DNA from: Hemicentrotus pulcherrimus | Lineage: Eukaryota > Echinodermata > Echinoidea > Camarodonta > Strongylocentrotidae | Reading direction: 5' to 3' | NCBI GenBank assembly: GCA_003118195.1 | Contig: BEXV01000417.1 | Location: 72,766-136,765 of the forward strand | DNA: 64,000 bases | The notes under the pieces: generated by a model | What the model was told of the DNA's origin: nothing | The model's input: the letters and a program-made list of their open reading frames with translations, nothing else | Databases searched by the model: none | Part shown: positions 35,275-46,238 of the stretch, piece after piece | How positions within the stretch are numbered: position 1 is the stretch's first letter | How the letters are laid out: the number at the start of each line of letters is the position of its first letter | Made by a program: the position numbers and the translations under genes

Positions 35275-35949
35275 NNNNNNNNNNNNNNNNNNNNNNNNNN
35301 NNNNNNNNNNNNNNNNNNNNNNNNNNNNNNNNNNNNNNNNNNNNNNNNNNNNNNNNNNNNNNNNNNNNNNNNNNNNNNNNNNNNNNNNNNNNNNNNNNNN
35401 NNNNNNNNNNNNNNNNNNNNNNNNNNNNNNNNNNNNNNNNNNNNNNNNNNNNNNNNNNNNNNNNNNNNNNNNNNNNNNNNNNNNNNNNNNNNNNNNNNNN
35501 NNNNNNNNNNNNNNNNNNNNNNNNNNNNNNNNNNNNNNNNNNNNNNNNNNNNNNNNNNNNNNNNNNNNNNNNNNNNNNNNNNNNNNNNNNNNNNNNNNNN
35601 NNNNNNNNNNNNNNNNNNNNNNNNNNNNNNNNNNNNNNNNNNNNNNNNNNNNNNNNNNNNNNNNNNNNNNNNNNNNNNNNNNNNNNNNNNNNNNNNNNNN
35701 NNNNNNNNNNNNNNNNNNNNNNNNNNNNNNNNNNNNNNNNNNNNNNNNNNNNNNNNNNNNNNNNNNNNNNNNNNNNNNNNNNNNNNNNNNNNNNNNNNNN
35801 NNNNNNNNNNNNNNNNNNNNNNNNNNNNNNNNNNNNNNNNNNNNNNNNNNNNNNNNNNNNNNNNNNNNNNNNNNNNNNNNNNNNNNNNNNNNNNNNNNNN
35901 NNNNNNNNNNNNNNNNNNNNNNNNNNNNNNNNNNNNNNNNNNNNNNNNN
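35275..35949. other. Assembly gap (675 N)
   Basis: Run of undetermined bases inside intron 1. Nothing can be said of its content. No extra exon is required here, since exons 1 and 2 join in phase. Confidence 0.99.
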
Positions 35950-36550
35950 TACTCCTGGGAAAATTACCCCCTCCCCAAGGACAACCATCCTCGAACATGT
36001 ATTTCGATCACCAAATCGACCAGGAGTAGTGTACTGCTTGTCAGTCATATCGTGCCTAAATCAATCGTCACCGTGAACGAGACGAAAGTCCTACAGGTAA
36101 ATGTTTCATATGGATTAGCCTCTGACATAAGAATGGGTAACATTGCTAGATGTGTCCGAACTCATGGGACAGGACCATTGAACAACTTCTTGTCCTCATC
36201 ATGAGCACCACTGGTCATCTTCCTTATCCTCATCTTGCAATCTCTATCAGATGACCAAAATCTTCCTCTTTCATTCCATTTCAACCCCCCCCCCCCCACC
36301 CCTCCTTCTTACACTCCCTCTTTGAATACATCACATGACAGGTTAACTCCATCCTCCCAAGTTTTTAAAAAACATTGTTCTTAATATGTTCAGAGTGTTT
36401 TCTTTCAAGTAATATCGCATGTCCTCCAGAGCTCCATTATCGAAATTGAAAGACAACACAGAACAAAGATTGAACATTTTACTTCCGACGAAAACTTCGC
36501 AAATTTTCTAGCAGCAAACGTGCCCCTTAGGTATGATTATGAAAGATCAA

Positions 36551-36705
36551 CCAGGGGCCCATTTCATAAAACTTGTTATCTATAACAACAGCTAAATTTC
36601 TATGACAAATGAGCTCTCAGCCAATCAGATGCCATGGTTTCAGTAGCTTATAACAGTAGCTTATAACTTGTTATTGATATAAAGTTTTATGAAACAGGGC
36701 CCTGG
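36551..36705. mobile_element. MITE-like inverted-repeat element
   Basis: 155 bases with terminal inverted repeats of about 25-30 bases: the left end reads CCAGGGGCCCATTTCATAAA and the right end, reverse complemented, CCAGGGCCCTGTTTCATAAA. The interior is partly self-complementary (TTATAAC and GTTATAA motifs) and contains CAGTAGCTTATAA twice. No open frame and no clear target duplication. This type of end is common in non-autonomous DNA elements of marine animals; hAT-like affiliation is a guess. Confidence 0.7.
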
Positions 36706-37090
36706 TCTTGTAACGATGTGAATAACCTTAAGACTCAGCTGCAGACATGTATCATGATGCGTTTGAAGAAAGCACTTCTGTCAAGTTATGCGAAACCAAA
36801 TTCAGATGCATATAGTGAGGTAAATGCAAGTTGTGATGTTGTGTTGTTGTCAAAAATGTGTAGTAGCTACTTAAAATGTGGATTGTATGAGGGTTTTGTC
36901 TTCTTTTTCTCGTTACCCCCTTCTTTTCAATCATTGTTCCTGATTACAATCTTTTTCGACTGTTATTCACAATGATCATTTTGGTTTTGGCGGTTCCATA
37001 CATAATGACAAGTGTATGCATGGTGTGAACCATCTGCTGAATAAATAGTTCACTTGGCAGAGACAAACATCGTTTCAATTATTTCCAAGA

Positions 37091-37250
37091 GGATCGCATG
37101 AAGTAGCACAGGTCCAAGATTATCACTCTTTACTAAAAGAAACAAAAATTCTCGTAGCACGTGGGTGAGAAAACAAGCAATTGTAACAGATTCTAATTAT
37201 TCATGAAAATAAACTCTCAGTCGAATTGTGTCCCCTTCTTTTCCGTTTCT
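37091..37250 (+). repeat. Diverged local duplication, copy 1
   Basis: Shares with 37903-38082 the ordered motifs GCATGAAGTA, the GTGAGAAAACAA type, TTCATGAAA and a CTTCTTT-rich end, with many substitutions and indels. Confidence 0.6.
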
Positions 37251-37902
37251 TTCTTTCTTCTCTTTCGATAGCAACTCGACTGACAAACATTAACTGAAAC
37301 AAATGAAGTGCTCGGGTAGCTAGTCTAAGCAAGAAGAAGAAGAGGTACTCATAGGATGATAGTTTGGTTGTTCCAGCGGTGTCTACCGCCCTTCCCCCTC
37401 CCCAGCCTGAATGGATGCACTCTCAAATACTTTGAAATGATATTTATAATTATTATCTACGATGTCTCTAAGCGCTTAACAGATACACTGAAGTCAGTGT
37501 AGAAAATATATTTTATAACTTTTAAAAATATGTTGTGAAAAATGTGAATTTTTAATAGGTTGTATTTGTCGTCCTCCTTAAATCGTCATCCACCTATTTC
37601 CATTAATATTCACGATCTTAAATACTTAAGACGGTTTACAAGTATCCATTGGAGGCAGTTGTTCTTTACTTAAGAGAGGACAATAACACAGAATACACAC
37701 AAACACCTATGATTCTTTTATTTTGGTATTGACGTTGCCATCTAGATGATAAGTGGGTGACACAGCCTTAGACGTAGACAGAGTGTGACGTACATTCAAG
37801 GCAGTGCATTAAAAGGACGTCGATCGTAGCAATCCACGTTGTCGTTGTGCAAATCTAAAAGTCCCTAGTAAATGATCTCCATGCATAGACAAGACAGAAT
37901 GA

Positions 37903-38082
37903 CAAGAGAATTGCATGAAGTAACACGAGTCGAAGTTAATCCCTCTTTGCTCAAAAAGACAAAAGTTATTTATTTTGATACGTATTTAGGTAAGAAAACA
38001 AACAACTGTGAACAAAAACTTTTAACTATTCATGAAAGTCAGCCATCCATTTTGTCTTGTTTTGTCTTCTTCTTTCTGAGAA
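37903..38082 (+). repeat. Diverged local duplication, copy 2
   Basis: Partner of 37091-37250, about 0.8 kb away in the same orientation. A 71-codon open frame across it (37872-38087) is not preserved in copy 1, arguing against coding. Confidence 0.6.
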
Positions 38083-38197
38083 GTTAACCCTTGACGGAAC
38101 AACAGTCAACATGACAACGAACTACATTCCAGAGCTGAGGTAGTCTGTTCATGCAAAAGAGATAGAATTGGAGTCTGCTGATTAGAGTGTGGCCCAC

Positions 38198-38206
38198 CCC
38201 CACCCC

Positions 38207-38239
<33 letters not shown>

Positions 38240-38270
38240 CCTCTTTCCCTCTCTCCCTCTCTCTCCCTCT
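38198..38270. repeat. CT-rich microsatellite
   Basis: CT dinucleotides with CCCT interruptions. Confidence 0.9.
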
Positions 38271-40526
38271 TCCACCTCAATACAATAGTAGTTAGTTCAG
38301 ACTGGTAAATGCATACATAGAAGAGGAGCAGATTGGTTTAAGCTCAGGTTTGTAAATCGGACAAAACTTATAAGAAAACTGTGAATATTTGAAAATTAAG
38401 AACAATATTTCTTGAGAAGTTTATTTTCAAATTTCAGTCAGTTAGTGTACACTAGTACATTAAAGTTAATTATAACTGTTACTGCTACCATGCTACTTTC
38501 ATTTCGTTAATTGGATATTCATATATATTTGGTGATTTTTTAATTTTGTTAAAAGAATAATTTCTTGTCTGAATTATGAGTTCGTTCATATTTTCACCTA
38601 TAGAGGGTCTAAATTTCTTTGTAACATTCGTGTATTTGGTAAATATGCCTTGCTAGAACACTGAAATACCTGACCTGAAGTGAAAATGTTAAGAAGCTCA
38701 CTGATAGCCAAATTGTGTCTCTGTCAAGTTTGATACAATTTCTATCTACGATATGTCATTTTATCCCCGAGGAAATATGAAAGAATTCTGCGCGTCCGGA
38801 AATCATCATTAGTTTCCGCATCAATTGCAGTCATCGGTGGATGAAATTAAAGCCTCGTGAAATTAGCCATGATCCCTTTGCTAAGTTCCAACCGAATTAT
38901 TACCCAACCCGGGTCCTACGAAAGTATCCTAACCCCTGGTCTACCTGTGGGGGCATGTATGACACCTGTGACCTATTAGGTCCCTCTGTTTCTACAACTC
39001 CAAGATCAAAGATAGATTCAAGCTTTGAAATCCATTCGCGACTGCATTGGTACGGAATACGGGGATTTGACCTGCTCAACCTTTGGATATTTACGGCAAA
39101 ATATTGAAATGAAAATATCCATGGGGTTCTGCCCTCGGGTTATTTGCGCTCGTTATGTCCTCCCGTCAGGAACATAAGAAGGTAAATATCGTGTCTGGGA
39201 GACGGGAGTGTTTCAGGCTCGCTGAACTTTATCATCGTACAAAAGGGAGTAATCCAGTTGACGCATCAGCATAATACTCCCCCATTCGTCTCAGATCCTC
39301 TGGTATTAAACCCTGCTTTAAAGCTTCGCGTGCTCCTACATATCTAATCTAATAACCCAGAAAATGTTCCACACTCCCGTTAAACCTTTTGAGATATGAG
39401 CCATAAAAACGGGACAGAAAAATTAGCATCGTTAAATGTTACTGTCATGACTGTAGTATAAAGAAAAACATCTCTTTGAATTTGGAGCTGAGTGAACAGG
39501 TGATGGATGCTTTTTGACATCCAGGGTATAATGTGCAAAAGCGTTGCCAGAGGGTGAAAAAAAACAACATACCTCTCAAAATGTATGCATTTTTAAAAGT
39601 GTGTTTGTCGAGGAATTTATCTGTGTGAGCAATATAAAAAAAATTGTAAATGGCAGAGCTCCTCGCCAAGATATGCTTGTAGTTACTATTGTTTTCATCA
39701 CCAAGTATAAATGTTTGCATGATTGCAATGTGCAACTTTAACTTTAAAATAATAGCTGATGGCTTCGAGAAGCAGCCCTACATCTTTTGCCTGACTCATA
39801 GCTTATACCTCGTCACTGATTGTTTGAGACGTGGTTAGATCGGCGAGGCGGCGAACGGGATAGGTCCCGGGAGTACTAGCGGTCAGATATCGAAATCTAC
39901 CCGAAACATCATCCAGCTAGACCGACCAACGTCATAAACAATGAACTATATGGTGTCCAAGGAAAACTAAATATATTGTAAATACATGTTCCTGAAATTC
40001 AAAAGCAAACGGAGCAGAATCCCAGTTCTAATGTCAATCAAGTTTGAAAGATATGGCCCAAGTTAACCATCATACTCTGTAGGTTTATTTTAGTTCTTTC
40101 TTTGGGACTCTATTGGACAGACATGCAACTGTAATGGAAGTAATGTAGCTAAATATTTCACTAGACTTTTTTTCTCCAATTTTGGCTTCCTAAGTCTTTT
40201 TTTTTTTAATTTAGCTGCTTTCGGTTTTCTCTATTTTGTCGTATTTCTTCTTGTACTTAAACCAGGCCATACCAACTGCGATTCCAACATGTTCCATCCC
40301 ATTGGTTTTCCAGCATTCGGATCATTGACTATCCTCTACTTATCACATATTATGATCTTACTATCGGGTAGCCATCAGTCCTTAGAGACCATTTCGATGA
40401 TGCCAAGTAACGGTCACTCATTCCCAAATGGAAGCATATCGATGAGAGTGTGTTTGATTTTATACAGACCTATGTCCCCATGGACAGGACTGATCAGCTG
40501 TAATCAAGATCAGCGAGGAGAATGAT

Positions 40527-40890
40527 GCGAATCGGAAACAATCGTGCGATGGCATACGGTGTTTCCGAAAACACTCGATCTGACTTGCGATGTTCCTGAA
40601 TGATGAGAGTCGCACTACAGTCAAAATCACCCAGGAGATACTCCTCGGTTTGCTTCGATAGCGAATCGGAAACACAAGGGTGAATTAAGGCACTCGGATT
40701 TCCGATTGTTGCAAAGTTCTTGACAGCACAAGCCGACAAGGTGATGATCATCGGTTAGCTTCGCGCGCGAATCGGAAACAATCGTGTGAATAAAGACACT
40801 CGGGTTTCCGAAAACACTCGATCTGATTGTAGCAAGTTCCTGAATGATGAGAGACATCCGATGGGGGAATATCGGTAGCTCGAGGGTTGT
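40527..40890. repeat. Imperfect tandem array, three GCGAATCGGAAAC units
   Basis: Units start with GCGAATCGGAAAC at 40527, 40661 and 40767 (spacing 134 and 106). Units 1 and 3 share TTTCCGAAAACACTCGATCT and GTTCCTGAATGATGAGAG. Within each unit CGGAAAC is followed by an inverted TTTCCG, so each can form a hairpin. A partial fourth unit follows near 40860. The array is CpG-rich compared with its surroundings. Minus-strand open frames across it change frame between units, so it is probably not coding. Confidence 0.8.
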
Positions 40891-43500
40891 TATACTAACA
40901 GCGGTCAAGTCAGGTCATTCAGCAGCAGACATTTCGAAAATGGACAGTCTCGCTGATCAAGAACCCTTAAACCGTCAACAGAACACAAGTGTCTAAACAG
41001 TATACAATGTCGGCATGGCTTTACTGAGATGATACACAATGGAACAAATTCACATTGACGAGTAACATGTATTACGAAGAGGAACCATATAGGCTTTTTT
41101 ATTCTTATAACACGTATAAGTTTGATTGGTAGTGGTTAATGATTGATGATGACCAAAGAATGTTCATTCAATTTAGATCAAATACAATACATATACATTT
41201 GAATAAGACAATTGGAGGTATTAATCTGAAAATTCAAGGTGAGTCCATTCAAAACTCCTTTTATTTTGCTTTACAAAGCGAACACTAATTTAGGATCAAT
41301 TTCTTTTCTTGCTCATGTTAATGCCATTCGTTAAATACTGCCAGACAAAGGAATTCAAAGGATTTGACATGAGTCACATAAGCGGATGGGTGTCAGTATT
41401 TCATGTTTAGCTTGCAGTTGTCTACCCGTTTTTAAAGACGACATAATGCACTCAGTTGAAAATGAGGTATGAAATGAGATTCATGTCAAAAAGGACATGA
41501 TTGCGAATTGAAGTCAAAGTCTACTCATCGAATGGATTACCTGGTTTTAAATTTCGCCGAAGATTTCATCAGTCATTTTTTTTTTTAATTCTCAAGTACA
41601 ACACCAGCAGGTACAAATATCGGACACCGGAAAAAAACAAAAAGTAAAAACGAAGTGCTTAACAAAAATGTTTTTCGAATCTTGCTGAAGAACATGAAAT
41701 GATATGATCTTGTCTCATTTATTGCCTGTTTCTTCTCTCTCATTTCATGTATCATCATGTTATGCTGTTGTCTGCATTAAATGATGGACGATATCGATAA
41801 TTGGAAGTCGCATCCATGTTCCATCAAGTCTTGAATCTTACAAACCAACAGGGAACGAGAGTCAACGACAGCAATATGTGCCATCGTGAGAGATAAACGC
41901 ATAGCATTGCAATGACAGTCATGTTCAATCAAAGTAATGGGGGTGACGAACAGAAATTCAAGAGTTCAGACGATGTCTTTTGGCCTCAAAATTGCTTGCT
42001 TTTGTCATTTCTCAAAGGGATGAGTAGGCATTTGTGGTTTTCATATGGGAGAATATTTGACCCGCACAAAAGATGCATATCCTTTACAAAGTGACGAACT
42101 GGAATTATTGCATTGCTTTTGAAAAGAATCACATCAATTTGGTTGGTTTGTGGAGAGTAAGATTAAAATGTGATCATCCTATCATTAACGTCCCATACTG
42201 GCTCATTTTATGATAAAGGAAAATACATTTTTGTGATGCTTTCATTTCAATGAAATACATAGATATTTAAATGGCGCAATGCTTAAATCCGTTGTTCGCT
42301 AATTATCACGATAATCTCCTCCGAACGACTCTATCATCTTGTACCTATAGGATGTGGCATTGAAAACATGATTTCGATTTACCGAGTTTATTCATTTGAA
42401 TAATGGAACTAATGATGTCTGATATCTGCTATAAATTAGGTTAATGGTGGCCCGTCCTTCGTCTGTCTTATTCTACACCACCTCGTGCATTGATGTCTTG
42501 CCTTAAGGCCAAAAGAAATAATTGGATGTTATTTGCCAAAAGGAATAAACTCAACGTTGTTCCAATTATTACCCCTGGGTTGCATGTTGATGGCAACCTT
42601 GCGAATAGTTTGAATAACAATCAATTTTCATGGTAGAACGTTGTAACAGTGTACACTGAAAATGGGCCTAAGGCTGTTAGTATACCGAAGGCTTTGATAT
42701 TTCTATAATAAACGATATTTGAGGCATTTCTACAAATGAAATGCACCCTTTATAGTCCCTGACTAAATGACACATTATATCATACCTGCCCTGACTGTGT
42801 AGGTCTATGATAAGTGCAACGCACTAGTCAATTGTAAGCCTAGGTCTAGGTGGGTTTGTTTTTGTTTTGTTTTTTGGTGAGAAACACAAACAAGTAATTC
42901 GGAACAGGTATGTAATTGTCTAATCAATACTGGTCGTGCATATTTATACAAGATGCATAAACATTGATGTTTCAAGCATTGTGGAAGAATACTTTCGACC
43001 ATAGGCTACAACATAGGCCTACATTCTGAACCACTTTAGTTCAAATCGAAATGTTTACCGCCAAATATGTATTGAGAGAGAGAGAAAAACAGGTCCCTCG
43101 TTTGTGGTTAGGTGTTACCACTTTTCTCCAGATGAAATATTGAGCAACAACCTTTAAATATCGATTTTATGATGTTCTGTTCAACCGCTTGAACATCGAA
43201 ATCGAAACGACTGGCAAACATGTGGATTGGGATGTGCCCTACAGGTGCATGCAGCCCCCCCCCCTTATGTTACAGTGGTGAGTCAAAAGTGTGACCTCCT
43301 CTAGCGCCTTCACGACCTCGGGACGGGTGGTTGCCCTTTCTTGTTAACAACTCAACCCTTCAAAGAACATGAATCTTTTCTTTATCGAACTAAAACTAAT
43401 TCCATTTCATCACACGCATTGAAATCATGACAAAGAAATCAATTCGCCACTTCAAGCCTCGGACATTCCCTTTCTCATGTTCATAGATAAAGACCCTTTT

Positions 43501-43602
43501 AAAGGTAAAGACCAGTTAAGGTCATTCGAGTGCATTGTGAAAGAAACGTTGTGGAATCAATCAGAAAAGGTTGATCATCTAGAATCTAGCATCTGCAAGG
43601 TT
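43501..43602 (+). repeat. Dispersed repeat, copy A
   Basis: 102 bases matching 63899-64000 with 7 substitutions and no indels. The repeat may continue rightwards to about 43735, but the second copy is cut by the window edge. Confidence 0.85.
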
Positions 43603-44659
43603 CTGGAATCATCAAAATGATAAGAAATTTGGCCCATTCTTCGTAAAGTTACAAGCACTATACACAGAAAGATGTATATGGGAACAACCCCTATATCTCT
43701 CACAGACCATGAGAGAAACAAATTTACCAAATATATGAATTAGTAGGCGGGTTTACCGGCAAATTTTTTATCATCATGTATTAGTCAAAACATATTCTTT
43801 CACATGATTGGTAATGAGAGCTTCCATTTCATTTTTTGAAATTGGAGCGTTTCCAATACTGGTCTTTAACTTCAAAACCTTACGAAATGTTTATAACTAA
43901 ATGCATTGCCCATGAAGACAGTATTGGAACAGGGCAAAATGTATGCCTTGGTTTTAGATACCCGTATATTACTTTCTGATATTCATATCAGGCTTATATA
44001 AACGCACATTACATTCGTATTGTATTCCAACATATACTTATTAACATTGGGCGTTATTGTTTTTATCTGCGACACGTATAACATAAACCAATTATAATAA
44101 CACACTATATGAGATATACTGGCCTTCTTTCAAAAACATCATAAACTACATCAAAACGTAAATCAATATTTTTCTGCCTGGGAATACGCTAATTCAATCC
44201 GACTCTTAACGAATACCATGAACCGAAACTTGGAATATAAGGTCATCCCGGTACCTGGGGAAAGGATACAAAATGCGATTTGGATAATCATAAATCTACT
44301 TGTCTTTATACTTCAGTCCTTATTTAATCTAGCGTTTTTCTTCTTACATTCGTAAGCAGTGTCATTACTTACGAGGAAATATGTTTACCATCGAGTCAGG
44401 GGTATTGACAACAAAACAAGTACTAGAGAGTAGAGAGACAAGAGAGTTGTTGGGGCGTTTTATCTGCTAATAAATTACCATGGTTATGCGCGGGAAAGGT
44501 TGATGAAACCTACTATTATGATGCCTAACTGCTTTAAACATTCTACTTATCCAGATTCGTTCTCATGTTATTCTCTCTCACGTTCTTCAACTGTAAAAAA
44601 TTCAAATTAGTGCTACACCGAACACAATAACTTGCAAAATCTCTCTCTCTTTTTAAAAA

Positions 44660-44954
44660 TTCTTTTCTTAACAAAGATAACAGTGGCCCTTCGGCTTGCC
44701 TCAGATTAAAATCAGTCATTCTTGTCATGTCTAGAAGAAACACGACGTTATCTTCATCAGACAAGAATTTATCTTTTTTGGAAGGAACAGATATCCATTA
44801 TAAGTTTAAAGAAGGTGAGATGAGACGGGTCAAAAATAACGTTTTATATAGACGTGAGCTATACCAATTGAATGTGTGTCATGGATCTATACGTTGTGGT
44901 GATAATTAGAGAGAGGGTATTTTTAACTAACGTCCAGAAAGAATTCTTATCAAG
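44660..44954 (+). repeat. Diverged tandem duplication, copy 1
   Basis: Roughly 295 bases sharing with 44986-45276 the ordered motifs TTCTTTTCTTAACA, AACACGACGTTATCTTCAT, GTGAGATGAGACGG, TTTTAAC and the CCAGAAAG-ATTCTT end. Confidence 0.75.
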
Positions 44955-44985
44955 TAAAAAAAAAGGGGGGCGCCTTTCTTTCCTT

Positions 44986-45276
44986 TTCTTTTCTTAACAG
45001 GGCCCTGAGGCTCGAGTAGCATTAAGTGAGTAACATCGTTCAATTCGTCATGTCAACAAGTAACACGACGTAATCTTCATTAAACACATTTTGTAAGCAA
45101 TCTTTTTGAAAGAAACCTGTAAATCCATTACCATTTTAGAGACAGTGAGATGAGACGGTTTGTAGATTAGGTAGACTGTCCAAATCGAAGACAATATGTA
45201 GATTTATACATAGTCATGTCTGTGGTCATAAGACAGAGTGCCACTTTTAACAAAGGCCAGAAAGGATTCTTTCAAG
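44986..45276 (+). repeat. Diverged tandem duplication, copy 2
   Basis: Partner of 44660-44954, directly adjacent and in the same orientation. The small open frame of copy 1 (44727-44909) is broken here, so no shared protein is implied. Confidence 0.75.
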
Positions 45277-46208
45277 GTTTGAATCTTCAAGTGTTAGATC
45301 TTTTACTTGCGGAATCCCGTAAATTACTTGCCCTCAGCACGTTAGTCCTGATTCTATGCGGATTTAAATCTATTATACTCGAATGAACAGCTCTGATGTT
45401 ACCGTTTATCTGACAAGCTTTCCCGATAAGTATAAGCAAGAAGTTCTTGGTATAAGCATTATTCAGCTCTCATCCGTGTAGTACCTTTTTTTTTCTTCTT
45501 CAGCATATATTTCTGTTTCTCCCAATCTCTCTCCCTCCCTGTCGCTTTTTCACAATTCCAAGATTTTTTGAAAATCTACTACACTGTACTAGTATCTCTT
45601 GAGCAATATCAATCAAGAAGTACAAAATTATTAGGACTCGCTGAAAGGGTTTGTCGGTTTTGAAAATAAACAGGCAGGAGTAGGAGGTTCTTTTGCCTCC
45701 AGCACGCCCGAAGAAACGGCTCTCGAGAACCTCTATTATATGGTGCAAGACCCGATGTGTCTTTTTGAGACGGATTTTTTCATTCACACAGACGGCATGA
45801 CTTTTACAAAAGGGCTTGGGATCTCTCGAAATGCTGAAGAGGTTTCCGCCCCTCAATTCTCAAGAGCTGGTATTGTATCCTGTTATTCGGCTTCTACTTT
45901 ACCCGTGAAAATTGAACTAAGTCTTCTTTATCTACATCGTTATTGCAGCTATATTTGAATATTAATGGCCAAACATTATTTTGCAAGATTATGTGAGATT
46001 TGTACAAAATACAGACGTTATACGAAAAAATAGCTCTTTATCCATGAATTTAAAAAATACAACAACAAAAAATGCAGACTGTTCAGATCGATTTTTTAAA
46101 AGCAAGAATTATTTTTTTGAGAGATGTACAATTTTCCTTATATTTTGATATATGTAAGTCAATAAAGCTGTATGTTTGTTTGTTATATATTGTGTACTGA
46201 ATGAATAC

Positions 46209-46238
46209 AATAAAACAATGCTACAAAAAAAAAAAAAA
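46209..46238 (+). other. AATAAA plus A-run: 3' end of a retroposed sequence
   Basis: AATAAA at 46209-46214, then 10 bases, then 14 consecutive A. In the middle of an intron and opposite to the host gene, this is the signature of an inserted poly(A)+ copy (LINE, SINE or mRNA retrocopy). Its 5' limit and identity are not visible. Confidence 0.5.

Noticed and set aside
35156..36076. Four long open frames of 263-281 codons around 35.2-36.1 kb
   Set aside because: They are runs of undetermined codons through the N gap, with only short real sequence at each end.
40527..40890. CRISPR-like array
   Set aside because: Unit spacing is irregular, repeats are diverged and longer than spacers, and the genome is eukaryotic.
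40494..40908. Tandem-repeat protein on the minus strand across the 40.5 kb array
   Set aside because: The repeats fall in different frames from unit to unit, so the similarity is at DNA level only.
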